NCBI GenBank assembly: GCA_035656495.1 | Contig: DASRSL010000273.1 | Location: 1 to 64,000, forward strand | Reading direction: 5' to 3' | Source of the DNA: Roseiarcus sp035656495 | Lineage (GTDB): Bacteria > Pseudomonadota > Alphaproteobacteria > Rhizobiales > Beijerinckiaceae | Length of the DNA stretch: 64,000 bases | Part shown: in pieces, positions 24,543 to 33,143 of the stretch | How positions within the stretch are numbered: the stretch's first letter is position 1 | How the letters are laid out: each line of letters opens with the position of its first letter | Translations under genes and position numbers: made by a program | Notes under the pieces: model-generated | What the model was told of the DNA's origin: nothing | The model's input: the letters and a program-made list of their open reading frames with translations, nothing else | Databases searched by the model: none

Positions 24543-25598
24543 ATGCTGGATTCCGGGGTTGGCGCTTTTTCGGTCGACGTCGGCTTGCCCGCGGCAAGCC
24601 TCCGCTATGTCCGCGATAGCGGGCCAGCCATCCGCCGCCGCAGGGCCGGCAAGGGCTTCTTCTATCTCGACGCCAGGGGGAGACGGATAACCGATCCGGA
24701 CGTCCTCAAGCGCATCCGCTCAATCGTCATTCCGCCGGCCTGGACGGATGTCTGGATCTGTCCGGACGCCGAGGGGCACGTCCAGGCGACCGGGCGCGAC
24801 GCGAAGGGACGAAAGCAGTACCGCTACCATGCCCACTATCGCGAGGCGCAGGAGGAGGCGAAGTTCGACCATCTGCTCCAGTTCGCCGAGGCGCTGCCTA
24901 CAATCCGAGCGACGGTCACGGAACACATGAGCCTGCGCGGCCTGCCGCGCGAAAAAATTCTCGCCACGGTGGTCTATCTGCTCGAGGCTACGCTCATCCG
25001 CGTCGGCAACGAGGAATATGCCAAGGCCAACCAGAGCTATGGCCTCACGACGCTGAAGGGGGAGCACGTCGAGGTCGACGGAACGGAAATCCGCTTTCAG
25101 TTCACCGGGAAAAGCGGCAGGCAATGGTCGCTCGCTGTGCGCGACCGTCGGGTGGCGAAGATCATCCGCACTTGCCAGGAGTTGCCGGGACAGGACCTCC
25201 TGCAATATTTCGACGAGGACAAACAGCTGCGCTCCGTCTCGTCGGGCGACGTCAACGACTATCTGAGGACGATCGCCGGCTACGGCGTCACCGCCAAGGA
25301 TTTCCGCACTTGGGCGGGGACGGTCCTGATGACCCGTTTTCTCAAAGAGGCGGGGCCGTTCAACACGCTCAAGCAGGCGAAGCGAAGCCTGCGTGACGCC
25401 ATCGGGCGTGTGGCCGCCGCACTCGGCAACACATCCGCCGTCTGCCGCAAGTCCTATATTCACCCGGCGGTGATCAGCGCCCATCTCGACGGCGCCCTCG
25501 TCCGCGAGGGCGTTGTGAAAGCCGGCGCCAGCGCAGGCGCGCGGGCGCGGGCACTACGCGCTGAGGAGGCCGCAGCGCTCGCGCTGCTGTGCGGGTAG
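24543..25598 (+). CDS. DNA topoisomerase IB (poxvirus-type)
   Basis: 351 residues. The N-terminal domain contains IRRRRAGKGFFYLD and IPPAWTDVWICPDAEGHVQATGRDAKGRKQYRYH, the bacterial TopIB signature. The catalytic domain has RVGNEEYAKAN (first Arg), TAKDFRTWAGT (second Arg) and the nucleophile Tyr305 in CRKSYIHP. It relaxes DNA through a 3'-phosphotyrosine intermediate. The chosen ATG lacks a strong ribosome-binding site; the frame is open upstream. Chromosomal copies of this type are common in rhizobia. Confidence 0.93.
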   Translation: MLDSGVGAFSVDVGLPAASLRYVRDSGPAIRRRRAGKGFFYLDARGRRITDPDVLKRIRSIVIPPAWTDVWICPDAEGHVQATGRDAKGRKQYRYHAHYREAQEEAKFDHLLQFAEALPTIRATVTEHMSLRGLPREKILATVVYLLEATLIRVGNEEYAKANQSYGLTTLKGEHVEVDGTEIRFQFTGKSGRQWSLAVRDRRVAKIIRTCQELPGQDLLQYFDEDKQLRSVSSGDVNDYLRTIAGYGVTAKDFRTWAGTVLMTRFLKEAGPFNTLKQAKRSLRDAIGRVAAALGNTSAVCRKSYIHPAVISAHLDGALVREGVVKAGASAGARARALRAEEAAALALLCG

Positions 25599-25733
25599 GG
25601 CGCGGCGCATTTGCCGGAATTGGCGACGGCGCTTGTCCCGATCCTACGTCTGCTTTCACGGACCGCGAAAGCGCACATCCGCCTCGCGGCCCGCGCAAGC
25701 TCCAGCTTTGACTGGCCCCGCGCGCGATCCTTC

Positions 25734-26762
25734 CTACGCGCCCTTCCTCCGACGCTGCCGGTACTGGTCGGCGACGACGGCCGCGACGATGACGCCGCCC
25801 TTGATGATTTCCTGGTAGTGCGCGTCGACGTTGAGGAAAGTGAAGCCCGAGGTCAGAACGCCGAGGATGACCGCGCCGATGACGGTGCCTGTCATGCGTC
25901 CGACGCCGCCGGACAGCGACGTGCCGCCGATGACGGCGGCGGCGATCGCGTCGAGCTCGAAGCCGACCCCGACGCCGGCCTGGCCGCTGATCGCGCGCGC
26001 GGTGTGGACGATGCCGGAAAGGCCGGACAACAGGCCGGCCATCATGTAGACGAGCACGAGATGGCGCTCGACGTTGATGCCGGACACGCGAGCGGCGAGC
26101 GGATTGGCGCCGATCGCATAGGTGAACTTGCCGTAGCGGGTGTAGCGCAGCGCGATGTGGAAGATGAAGGCGACGGCAAGGAAGATGATGACCGGCCACC
26201 AGCCCGAGCCGATCGCCGCGAAGGAATCCGTGAGATTGCCGATCGGCTGGCCGTTCGTGTACCAGTCGGCGACGCCGCGCGCCGACACCATCATGCCGAG
26301 CGTGGCGATGAACGGCGGAATTTTCGTGAATGCGATCAGCCAGCCGTTTATGGCGCCGACGATGAGTCCGCAGACGAGGCCGGCCGCGACCGGGAAGATC
26401 GGATTGAGGCCGGTAAGGCTCGGATAGATGGCGTGGGAATAGCCGGCGACCTGCGCCAGGCTCGCGGCGATCATTGCCGTCATGCCGACGACCGAACCGG
26501 ACGACAAATCGATGCCGCCCATGATGATGACCTGCGTCACGCCGACGGCGATGATGCCGATCTCGGCCTCCTGCAGGATCATGATTTTCAGGCGCAGCGG
26601 GTTGGCGATGAAACTCTGGCCGACGAAGATCCAGCCCAGCACCTCGAAGAGCAACATCATGCCGATCATGACGCCGAGAATGCTGAGCTCGGGCGGCAGG
26701 CGCCGGCGTCCGGCGAGGGCGGGGTCGCTGGTTGGGGCGACGGTCGAAATGTCGGTGGCCAC
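25734..26762 (-). CDS. Inositol/rhizopine-type ABC transporter permease
   Basis: 342 residues, RbsC-type with about nine membrane segments. VGVTQVIIMGGIDLSSGSVVGMTAMIAASLAQ, IGANPLAARVSGINVERH and IGGTSLSGGVGRMTGTVIGAVILG are the family motifs. It closes the operon LacI regulator, binding protein, ATPase, permease, with 33 bases between it and the ATPase. The QVIIMGGIDLS form and the binding protein suggest a cyclitol such as myo-inositol or a rhizopine, which is inference from family resemblance. Confidence 0.92.
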   Translation of the reverse strand: MATDISTVAPTSDPALAGRRRLPPELSILGVMIGMMLLFEVLGWIFVGQSFIANPLRLKIMILQEAEIGIIAVGVTQVIIMGGIDLSSGSVVGMTAMIAASLAQVAGYSHAIYPSLTGLNPIFPVAAGLVCGLIVGAINGWLIAFTKIPPFIATLGMMVSARGVADWYTNGQPIGNLTDSFAAIGSGWWPVIIFLAVAFIFHIALRYTRYGKFTYAIGANPLAARVSGINVERHLVLVYMMAGLLSGLSGIVHTARAISGQAGVGVGFELDAIAAAVIGGTSLSGGVGRMTGTVIGAVILGVLTSGFTFLNVDAHYQEIIKGGVIVAAVVADQYRQRRRKGA

Positions 26763-26795
26763 GGGGTGCGCCTCCTCGAGCGTTCGGCCGCGCCG

Positions 26796-28340
26796 CTATT
26801 GCGACGCGAGCTCCATGATTTTGACCTGAGTTGCGTCCTTGCGATCGACGATGCCAGTCATGCGTCCCTCGTGCATGACCAGAACGCGGTCGCTCATGCC
26901 CAGCACTTCCGGCATTTCAGACGAGATCATCATGACCGCGACGCCCTGTCCGGCGAGCTCGGTGATGAGCTTGTGGATCTCCGCTTTGGCGCCGACGTCG
27001 ATGCCGCGGGTCGGCTCGTCGAGGATGAGGATTCTCGGCCTGGTCATCAGCCACCGGGCGATCAGGACCTTCTGCTGATTGCCGCCGGAGAGGTTGAGCA
27101 CCGGCTCCTCGAGGTCCGGCGTGCGCACCCTCAGGCGTTGCCTCTGCTGCTGGCAAAGCGCCTCGATCTCGCGCTCCTTGACGAAGCCCGCGCGCGCAAA
27201 GCCGTGGCGAAGCAGCGCGATCTGCATGTTGGCCATGATGTCGAGCAGGAGGAAGCAGCCGCTCTCCTTGCGGTCCTCGGTCAGGAACGCCATGCCGGCG
27301 TCCATCGCCATGCCGGGGTTCTTGATTGCGATCTCCTTGCCTTCGATCGCGATCGTACCGGAGGTTGCGGGGGTGACGCCGAACAACGTTTCGGCGACGT
27401 TGCTGCGCCCCGAGCCGACGAGACCGGCAAAGCCGAGAATCTCGCCCTTGCGCAGGTCGAAGGAGACGTCGCGGAAGCGGCCCTCGAGCGTGAGGCCGCG
27501 CACAGACAGCGCGACGTCGCCGATCGGAACCGTCTCTTTGGGGAACATCTGGGTGATTTCACGCCCGACCATCAGCCGGATGATGTCGTCGCGCGTCACT
27601 TCCGAGGCGGCGTGCTCGCCTACGAAACGGCCGTCGCGGAACACCGACACTTCGTCGGCGATCTCGAACAGCTCGTTCATTTTATGGGTGATGTAGACGA
27701 TGCCCTTCTCCCTGGCTTTCAGGGTCCGGATGATCCTGAACAGGTGTTCGACCTCGCGGTCTGTCAGGGCCGAGGTCGGCTCGTCCATGATGAGAATGTC
27801 GGAATCGTAGCTGACGGCCTTGGCGATCTCGACCATTTGCCGGTTGGCGACGGAAAGATCGCGCACCTCGGCTTCGGGATCGATCGGAATCTCGAGCTGC
27901 TCGAACAGGTCCTTGGTGCGCCGGCGCATCTCGTCATGGCGCACGAAGCCGAAGCCGTTCAGGGGCTCGCGGCGGATCCAGATGTTCTCGGCGACCGTCA
28001 TATAATTCATCAGGTTCAGCTCCTGATGGATCATGGCGATGCCGTAGCGCAGCGCGTCGAGCGGCGAGGTTAGCTTGATCTCCTGGCCCTTCAGTTTGAA
28101 CGAGCCGGAATCGGGGGTGTAGACGCCCGCGATGATCTTCATCAGCGTCGACTTGCCCGCGCCGTTTTCTCCCATCAGGGCGTGGACGTGGCCGCGCTTC
28201 AGCCGGAACGACACGTCGTCGAGCGCCAGCACGCCTGGGAAGGCTTTGCGGACGCCCGCGACCTCGAGCAGGTATTCGGCCCCGGGCACGGCGCCGCTCT
28301 GCCGGATGATCTCGGCGGTCGAAGGACTGATGGTCGCCAT
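26796..28340 (-). CDS. Inositol/rhizopine-type ABC transporter ATP-binding protein
   Basis: 514 residues with two nucleotide-binding domains. Domain 1 has GENGAGKST, LSVANRQ and MDEPTSAL; domain 2 has the degenerate GLVGSGRSN, then LSGGNQQKV and LDEPTRGID. Of three possible starts the ATG at 28340 (MATISPS) fits the family length best; the open frame to 28409 is a palindromic spacer. Two strong hairpins sit between it and the binding-protein gene. Confidence 0.93.
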   Translation of the reverse strand: MATISPSTAEIIRQSGAVPGAEYLLEVAGVRKAFPGVLALDDVSFRLKRGHVHALMGENGAGKSTLMKIIAGVYTPDSGSFKLKGQEIKLTSPLDALRYGIAMIHQELNLMNYMTVAENIWIRREPLNGFGFVRHDEMRRRTKDLFEQLEIPIDPEAEVRDLSVANRQMVEIAKAVSYDSDILIMDEPTSALTDREVEHLFRIIRTLKAREKGIVYITHKMNELFEIADEVSVFRDGRFVGEHAASEVTRDDIIRLMVGREITQMFPKETVPIGDVALSVRGLTLEGRFRDVSFDLRKGEILGFAGLVGSGRSNVAETLFGVTPATSGTIAIEGKEIAIKNPGMAMDAGMAFLTEDRKESGCFLLLDIMANMQIALLRHGFARAGFVKEREIEALCQQQRQRLRVRTPDLEEPVLNLSGGNQQKVLIARWLMTRPRILILDEPTRGIDVGAKAEIHKLITELAGQGVAVMMISSEMPEVLGMSDRVLVMHEGRMTGIVDRKDATQVKIMELASQ

Positions 28341-28387
28341 GGCGCTTCGTCCCCATGTTATTCGGCGCCGCCCGTATGGGCTTGCGC

Positions 28388-28445
28388 CGTTGGCGCCAAA
28401 TGGCGCCAACGAAGGCCGGAGGCGATAAAAACGCTCGCCTCCGGC
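28388..28445 (-). promoter_or_regulatory. Two strong stem-loops between binding-protein and ATPase genes
   Basis: CGTTGGCGCCA and TGGCGCCAACG (28388-28398, 28401-28411) form a perfect 11-bp inverted repeat. GCCGGAGGCGA and TCGCCTCCGGC (28415-28425, 28435-28445) form a second one. Transcription runs leftward through them. Such intercistronic structures usually protect or terminate part of the transcript so that the binding protein is made in excess over the membrane components. Confidence 0.6.
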
Positions 28446-28483
28446 GCCGCTTTCGCGGGGCGGCCGGTTCGCGTGCGAGCCGC

Positions 28484-29413
28484 TCAGTTCTTCTTCATGA
28501 ACTTGTCCATATTGTCCGGGGTCACGAGCTGGAAGGGGATGTAGACCTTCTTCTCGACCGACTTGCCGCCGGCGAGCGCGAGCGCCGCGTCCACCGCGCC
28601 CTTGCCCTGGCCGGCGGCGTCCTGGAACACGGTCACTTTCAGGTCGCCCCCTTTCATCGACGCCAGCGCATCCTGCGTCGCGTCGACTCCGCCGACAACC
28701 GCCTTCTTGGTGTCGATTCCGGCGGCCTTCATCGCCTGCAAGGCGCCGACCGCCATCTCGTCGTTATTGGAGACGACGGCGTCGAACTTGAGGCCCTTCG
28801 ACAGCCAGTTGGTCATCAGGTTCTGGGCCTGAGTGCGGTCCCAGTTGGCGGTCTGCTCGGCGATGATCTTCATGCCCTTGCAGTCGGGAGTGGCGATGAC
28901 GTCGTGGATGTCCTTGGTGCGCTGCACGGCCGCCTGATTGGACAGCTGTCCCTCGATGACAAGAATGTTGCCCTTGCCGCCGAGAAGCTTGCAGACCTGC
29001 TTGGTCTCGAGCGTGCCGGACTCGGCCTCGTTCGAGGCGACGAAAGCGGCTTTCGGCCCGAGCTTGTCGACGTCGGTCGGCTCGCGGTTCACGTAGATGA
29101 GCGGCACGCCGGCGTCGGCGGCGGCCCTGGTGATGGCTGCGGTTGCCGAGGTGTCGACCGGGTTGACGATGATCGCGTCGACTCCGTTTGCGATGAAGTT
29201 CTGCACCTGGCTCAGCTGCTTCGAGACATCGTCCTTGGCGTCTTCGATCTGAAGCGACACGCCGGGCAGCGTCTTGGCGTAGTCGGCCATGCCGTTGCGC
29301 AGTACGGTGAGGAAGTTGTCGTCGAACTTGTCGATCGACACGCCGATCTTCGCGGCGAAGGCGGGGCTCGAGAGCACGGTGGCGGCGGCGAGCGCAATGA
29401 GCATGCGTTTCAT
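28484..29413 (-). CDS. Periplasmic sugar-binding protein, inositol/rhizopine type
   Basis: 309 residues. Signal peptide KRMLIALAAATVLSSPAFA, then a Peripla_BP_4 fold: IGVSIDKFDDNFLTVLRNGM, DAIIVNPVDTSATAAITRAA, PLIYVNREPTD, DAVVSNNDEMAVGALQAM and VGGVDATQDALASM. The SIDKFDDNFLTVLR start and the VNREP motif are what I associate with rhizobial rhizopine- and inositol-binding proteins (MocB/IbpA group). It captures the ligand for the permease and ATPase downstream. Two palindromic operators lie about 95-135 bases upstream of the start. Ligand identity is inferred from family memory, not shown. Confidence 0.88.
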   Translation of the reverse strand: MKRMLIALAAATVLSSPAFAAKIGVSIDKFDDNFLTVLRNGMADYAKTLPGVSLQIEDAKDDVSKQLSQVQNFIANGVDAIIVNPVDTSATAAITRAAADAGVPLIYVNREPTDVDKLGPKAAFVASNEAESGTLETKQVCKLLGGKGNILVIEGQLSNQAAVQRTKDIHDVIATPDCKGMKIIAEQTANWDRTQAQNLMTNWLSKGLKFDAVVSNNDEMAVGALQAMKAAGIDTKKAVVGGVDATQDALASMKGGDLKVTVFQDAAGQGKGAVDAALALAGGKSVEKKVYIPFQLVTPDNMDKFMKKN

Positions 29414-29505
29414 GACGGCTTCCTCCCTCGGCGCGGACGGCGCCGTTTGGTTTCGCGTGGGCCCGGTTGACGGAATGATCGGTCAGCGGCGGGCGACGGT
29501 ATTGT

Positions 29506-29549
29506 GTAACAAACGTTCCAAAAATAATCAAGAGCGGAATAATCGTTCC
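29506..29549 (-). promoter_or_regulatory. Tandem operator-like palindromes (GGAA-N6-TTCC type)
   Basis: GTAA-CAAACG-TTCC (29506-29519) and GGAA-TAATCG-TTCC (29536-29549) are spaced 30 bases centre to centre, about three helical turns. Extended, the first reads TGTAACAAACGTTCCA, a near-palindrome of TGGAAC-N4-GTTCCA, which is a LacI-like form. GGAA-N6-TTCC is the reported motif of the IolR inositol regulator of Sinorhizobium. They lie upstream of the binding-protein gene, in AT-rich sequence likely to hold its promoter. Confidence 0.6.
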
Positions 29550-29652
29550 AAAAAGAATTTCGATATATAACACGCTAATTATGTATAATGTGCGCGCAGG
29601 AAAGCCTGAATCACCTCAGGACGGCTGCCGGTCAAGGACGCGTCAGTCGACC

Positions 29653-30696
29653 CTAGATGTTGGTTGGAAGATAGAGCTCGAACGGGACGAAAATGGGACT
29701 TTGGAGGGCCTCCTGCGGCCGCGCGAGGGCCGAGGACATCGCCGACAGCGCGCGCTCCGCGAGGAGCGCAGTCGGGGTCGAGATGACGGCGGTCAGCACG
29801 CCATCGATGAGGGCGGCGCGCGCCTCGGCGGTCAATTCATTGCAAACGATCGCGAGCTGCCCGGGCGCGGCCTCGTCGCGCACGGCTGCGATCACGCCCT
29901 CCTTCCCGCCGCCGCAGATGTAGAGACCGACGAGATCAGGGTGGGTGGCGATCATGTTCTGCGTGGCGACATAGGCGATGCGCGGATCCTCGAGATTGAT
30001 CAGCGGCTCGAGCGGCGTGAATCCCGGAGCGTTCTCGCGCAGGTAGGCGCGGAAGGAGATCTCGGCGATCTCCTGGCAGAGAAAGCGATGGCTGCCGACG
30101 ATGATCCCAACCTTGCCCGGACGCTTCGCCGCCTTCGTGACGATCCAGGCCGCGGTGCGGCCCTCCTTGCGGTTGTCGCGGCCGATATAGGGCGCGGCGG
30201 CCTCCGCCCCGAGCTCGGTGAGGATCGCAAAAGTCGGCACGCCGCGCGCTCTTAACCTTGCGATGGCGTCGCTGACTCGCGGATGATCGACCGAGACGGC
30301 CGCAACCACATGCGCGGCGTCGCCCAGGCGCAGCAGCCTATCGGCGACGACCGGGGCCGAAAGGTCGGGCGCAAAATCGATGATCGGTTTGCCCCTAACG
30401 TGCGCAAGGCTTCGTGTCGCGGCAGCGAGGTCGGCGCCGAACTGGGTATAAAAGGCGTCGGCTCGCTGAAGCAGGAAGGCAAAGGTTCGCTCCGGAGCAT
30501 CGGGTCGCAGCCTCCTCTTGAGGAGCGACGCCGCATGGAAGCCGATCGCCTCGGCGGCGGCGAGCACACGCTCGGCGGTCGGCTCGCGCACGCGATCGCG
30601 CGCATTCAGCACGCGATCGACGGTCGCAACGCTCACATTCGCGGCGCGTGCGAGATCGGCGATGGTAGGGCGGCGGCTCAGGGGCCCTTCCCGCAA
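29653..30696 (-). CDS. LacI-family transcriptional regulator
   Basis: 347 residues. The N-terminal LacI helix-turn-helix is PTIADLARAANVSVATVDRVLN (about 10-31), followed by a Peripla_BP_4-type effector domain (about 68-340) resembling sugar-binding proteins. The VATVDRVLN variant occurs in regulators of sugar and cyclitol uptake in rhizobia. It precedes the transporter operon on the same strand and is divergent from the MocD-like gene, so it is placed to control both. The only start is TTG at 30696, with a weak ribosome-binding site. It ends 240 bases before the binding-protein gene; the palindromes lie in that gap. Confidence 0.9.
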   Translation of the reverse strand: MREGPLSRRPTIADLARAANVSVATVDRVLNARDRVREPTAERVLAAAEAIGFHAASLLKRRLRPDAPERTFAFLLQRADAFYTQFGADLAAATRSLAHVRGKPIIDFAPDLSAPVVADRLLRLGDAAHVVAAVSVDHPRVSDAIARLRARGVPTFAILTELGAEAAAPYIGRDNRKEGRTAAWIVTKAAKRPGKVGIIVGSHRFLCQEIAEISFRAYLRENAPGFTPLEPLINLEDPRIAYVATQNMIATHPDLVGLYICGGGKEGVIAAVRDEAAPGQLAIVCNELTAEARAALIDGVLTAVISTPTALLAERALSAMSSALARPQEALQSPIFVPFELYLPTNI

Positions 30697-30840
30697 TTTG
30701 AAAGGATCACGTCATTTGGAAGCGGGCATAGTGATAGACTTTGAGAGAAAATGAAAGGGAGACATTTGAGTCGCAGCGCTATTGTCATAAGCTTGTCTCT
30801 GGACGGCAGGGCGCTCCAGCCGTTGCGAGGAGGGTGCGAA

Positions 30841-31917
30841 ATGTCCGCGGAGGCCGCACGCGACTATAGTTTGGTAGGGCTTGAGGCTCGGAGGTCAGTC
30901 GCCGCTGGCCTTGCCTCCGCCAGGTGGTACACGCCGCCGATAACGCGCGCCGAGCTCAAGGAGCTCATGCGACGCAAGGATGCTCCGGCGATCCGCGACA
31001 CTCTGACTTGGTTTGCCGCCCTCATCGTCTCCGGGGCCTTAGGCTACTATTTCTGGGGCAGCTGGGCCGCGGTCCCATTCTTCCTCGTCTACGGCGTGCT
31101 TTACGGCTCGGCCTCCGACAGCCGCTGGCACGAGTGCGGGCACCGCACCGCGTTCAAGACGCAATGGATGAACGACGCCGTCTACCAGATCGCCTGTTTC
31201 TTGATCATGCGCGAGCCGGAAATCTGGCGCTGGAGTCATACGCGTCACCACACCGACACGGTCATCGTCGGACGCGATCCGGAGATCATCACGCCGCGTC
31301 CGCCGGACGTCGTATCGCTCCTCCTCAACATCCTCTCGCTCAAGAACGCGGCGATCTTCTTCATGAAGCTCTTCAACCACGCGTCCGGGCGCCTGAACGA
31401 CGAAGAGGCGACGTTTGTGCCCGAGAGCGAACGACCGAAAGTCTATCGGACCGCGCGGGTCTATCTCGCGATCTACGCGCTCGTCGTCGTCGCCTGCGTC
31501 TATTTCCGCTCGATCCTGCCGGCGATGTATATCGGGCTGCCGTCGCTCTACGGCAGTTGGCTTCAGCTCTATTTCGGGGTCACCCAGCATCTCGGGCTCG
31601 CCGAGGACGTGCTCGACCATCGCCTCAACTCCCGCACCATCTACATGAACCCGATCTTCCGGTTCCTGTACTGGAACATGAACTACCATGTGGAGCACCA
31701 CCTGTTCCCGCTGGTCCCGTATCACGCGCTTCCCAAGCTGCACGAGGCGATCAAGCCGGATTGTCCGCCGCCCTATCCGAGCACCATCGCCGCCTATCGC
31801 GAGATAATCCCGACGCTGTGGCGCCAGCTGAAGGAGCCGGCCTATTACGCGCGACGCGAGTTGCCGCCCTCCGCGCGGTCCGCGCCACCACGCAACGCTA
31901 TGGCCGCGCGGACTTGA
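30841..31917 (+). CDS. MocD-like hydroxylase of the fatty acid desaturase superfamily
   Basis: A 358-residue membrane di-iron enzyme. The three histidine boxes are HECGH (about 97-101), HTRHH (about 136-140) and HVEHH (about 281-285), with hydrophobic hairpins between them. The next gene encodes a MocE-type Rieske ferredoxin, so electrons probably come from it. In rhizobia, MocD and MocE with MocF form the oxygenase of rhizopine (3-O-methyl-scyllo-inosamine) catabolism, acting by O-demethylation. The start is the ATG behind GGAGGG; the frame open to 30751 is unsupported. A desaturase acting on lipids is the alternative. No MocF reductase gene lies in this stretch. Confidence 0.88.
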   Translation: MSAEAARDYSLVGLEARRSVAAGLASARWYTPPITRAELKELMRRKDAPAIRDTLTWFAALIVSGALGYYFWGSWAAVPFFLVYGVLYGSASDSRWHECGHRTAFKTQWMNDAVYQIACFLIMREPEIWRWSHTRHHTDTVIVGRDPEIITPRPPDVVSLLLNILSLKNAAIFFMKLFNHASGRLNDEEATFVPESERPKVYRTARVYLAIYALVVVACVYFRSILPAMYIGLPSLYGSWLQLYFGVTQHLGLAEDVLDHRLNSRTIYMNPIFRFLYWNMNYHVEHHLFPLVPYHALPKLHEAIKPDCPPPYPSTIAAYREIIPTLWRQLKEPAYYARRELPPSARSAPPRNAMAART

Positions 31918-31945
31918 CGCGCAGTAGTGAATGAGGACTTGACGG

Positions 31946-32263
31946 ATGAACGAAACCTGGATCGACGCCGGCGCAGCGGACTCGATTCCGCCCGAGGACG
32001 TCAAGCCCTTCGACCATGACGGCAGATATTACGCGCTCTATCGGACTGCGGACGACCGGTATTTCGCCACCGACGGCCTGTGCACGCACGAATATGCGGA
32101 ACTTGCCGACGGGTTCGTGCAGGGCACGATCATCGAATGCCCCCTCCACAACGGCCGCTTCGACTTTGTGACCGGCGAAGCCAAGGGGGCGCCCGCCTGC
32201 GTCAATCTCGTCACCTATCCGGTCAAGGTCGAGGACGGACGCATTCTGCTGAACATCAGCTGA
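31946..32263 (+). CDS. MocE-type Rieske [2Fe-2S] ferredoxin
   Basis: 105 residues, a stand-alone Rieske domain. Ligands are Cys and His in CTHEYAELADG (about 47-49) and in ECPLHNGRFD (about 65-68), the C-x-H...C-x2-H pattern. It starts 29 bases after the upstream hydroxylase gene and would pass electrons to it. MocE is the ferredoxin of the rhizopine oxygenase; members of the same group also serve other di-iron hydroxylases and ring-hydroxylating enzymes. Cytoplasmic, no signal peptide. Confidence 0.93.
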   Translation: MNETWIDAGAADSIPPEDVKPFDHDGRYYALYRTADDRYFATDGLCTHEYAELADGFVQGTIIECPLHNGRFDFVTGEAKGAPACVNLVTYPVKVEDGRILLNIS

Positions 32264-32367
32264 AGGGAAACCAACTGCCAACTGCGTTCGTTCCGCCCCT
32301 CTGGCGCGGAGCATCGCTCGTTGCTATGGGCGACGGCGAAAAGCGATTGAGGAGGGAGGAGCGAGCG

Positions 32368-33129
32368 ATGAGGATTTCCGGGGCGGCGGCGATCGTCACG
32401 GGGGGAGGCTCCGGGCTCGGCCGAGCGACGGCGGGGGCGCTGGCCGCCAGAGGGGCGCGGGTGACGGTCTTCGACCTCAATCCGGCCGCAGCCGAAGAAG
32501 CGGCGAAGGCGATTGGCGGCCTCGCCGTGGTGTGCGATGTCGGCGACGACGCTTCGGCCACCGCCGCGGTCGCCAAGGCGGAAGAAGCGCAGGGGCCGGC
32601 GCGCATCCTCGTCAACTGCGCGGGGATCGGCACGCCGACCCGGGTCGTCAGCCGGGAGGGCGAGCCCGCGCCGCTCGCCGATTTCGAGAAGGTGATCCGG
32701 GTCAATCTCGTCGGTACTTTCAACATGATTCGACTCGCCGCGGCTTCGATGGGCAAGCTCGAGCCAGCGGATGGCGAGCGCGGGGTCATCGTCTCGACCG
32801 CTTCGGTCGCCGCCTATGAAGGCCAAATCGGCCAAGCCGCCTATTCCGCTTCGAAGGGCGGCGTCGTTTCGATGACGCTGCCCATCGCGCGCGAGCTCGC
32901 CCGGATCGCGGTGCGGGTGAATGCGATTGCGCCCGGCATTTTCATGACGCCGATGCTCGCCGGACTGCGGCAGGATGTGCAGGACTCGCTGGGCGCCTCC
33001 GTGCCATTCCCCGCCCGCCTCGGCGCGCCAGCCGAATATGCAGCGCTCGCGGTCCACATCGTCGAGAACGGCTACATCAACGGCGAGACGATCCGCATCG
33101 ACGGCGCACTGCGCATGGCGCCGCGATAG
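32368..33129 (+). CDS. SDR dehydrogenase, 3-hydroxyacyl-CoA (HSD17B10-like) type
   Basis: 253 residues. The N-terminal GGGSGLGRATA cofactor motif, NCAGIG, and a catalytic Tyr-Lys in YSASKGG mark a classical short-chain dehydrogenase. The body, especially KLEPADGERGVIVSTASVAAYEGQIGQ and the C-terminal YAALAVHIVENGYINGETIRIDGALRM, follows the type II 3-hydroxyacyl-CoA / 2-methyl-3-hydroxybutyryl-CoA dehydrogenase group. It is likely part of branched-chain acyl-CoA catabolism, fitting the mmsA and acyl-CoA dehydrogenase genes downstream. The start is the ATG behind GGAGGGAGGAG. It may be in one transcript with the ferredoxin gene 104 bases upstream. Confidence 0.87.
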   Translation: MRISGAAAIVTGGGSGLGRATAGALAARGARVTVFDLNPAAAEEAAKAIGGLAVVCDVGDDASATAAVAKAEEAQGPARILVNCAGIGTPTRVVSREGEPAPLADFEKVIRVNLVGTFNMIRLAAASMGKLEPADGERGVIVSTASVAAYEGQIGQAAYSASKGGVVSMTLPIARELARIAVRVNAIAPGIFMTPMLAGLRQDVQDSLGASVPFPARLGAPAEYAALAVHIVENGYINGETIRIDGALRMAPR

Positions 33130-33143
33130 GGCAGGGAAGAACG

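Noticed and set aside
25611..28073. 820-codon plus-strand open frame across the second ABC transporter
   Set aside because: It is antisense to the permease and ATPase genes, which have full Walker and signature motifs. The antisense product is Asp/Arg/His-rich with no domain; long antisense frames are expected at this GC content.
30841..32263. Calling the pair a proven rhizopine oxygenase
   Set aside because: Only family-level similarity and gene neighbourhood support it, and the reductase MocF is not seen.
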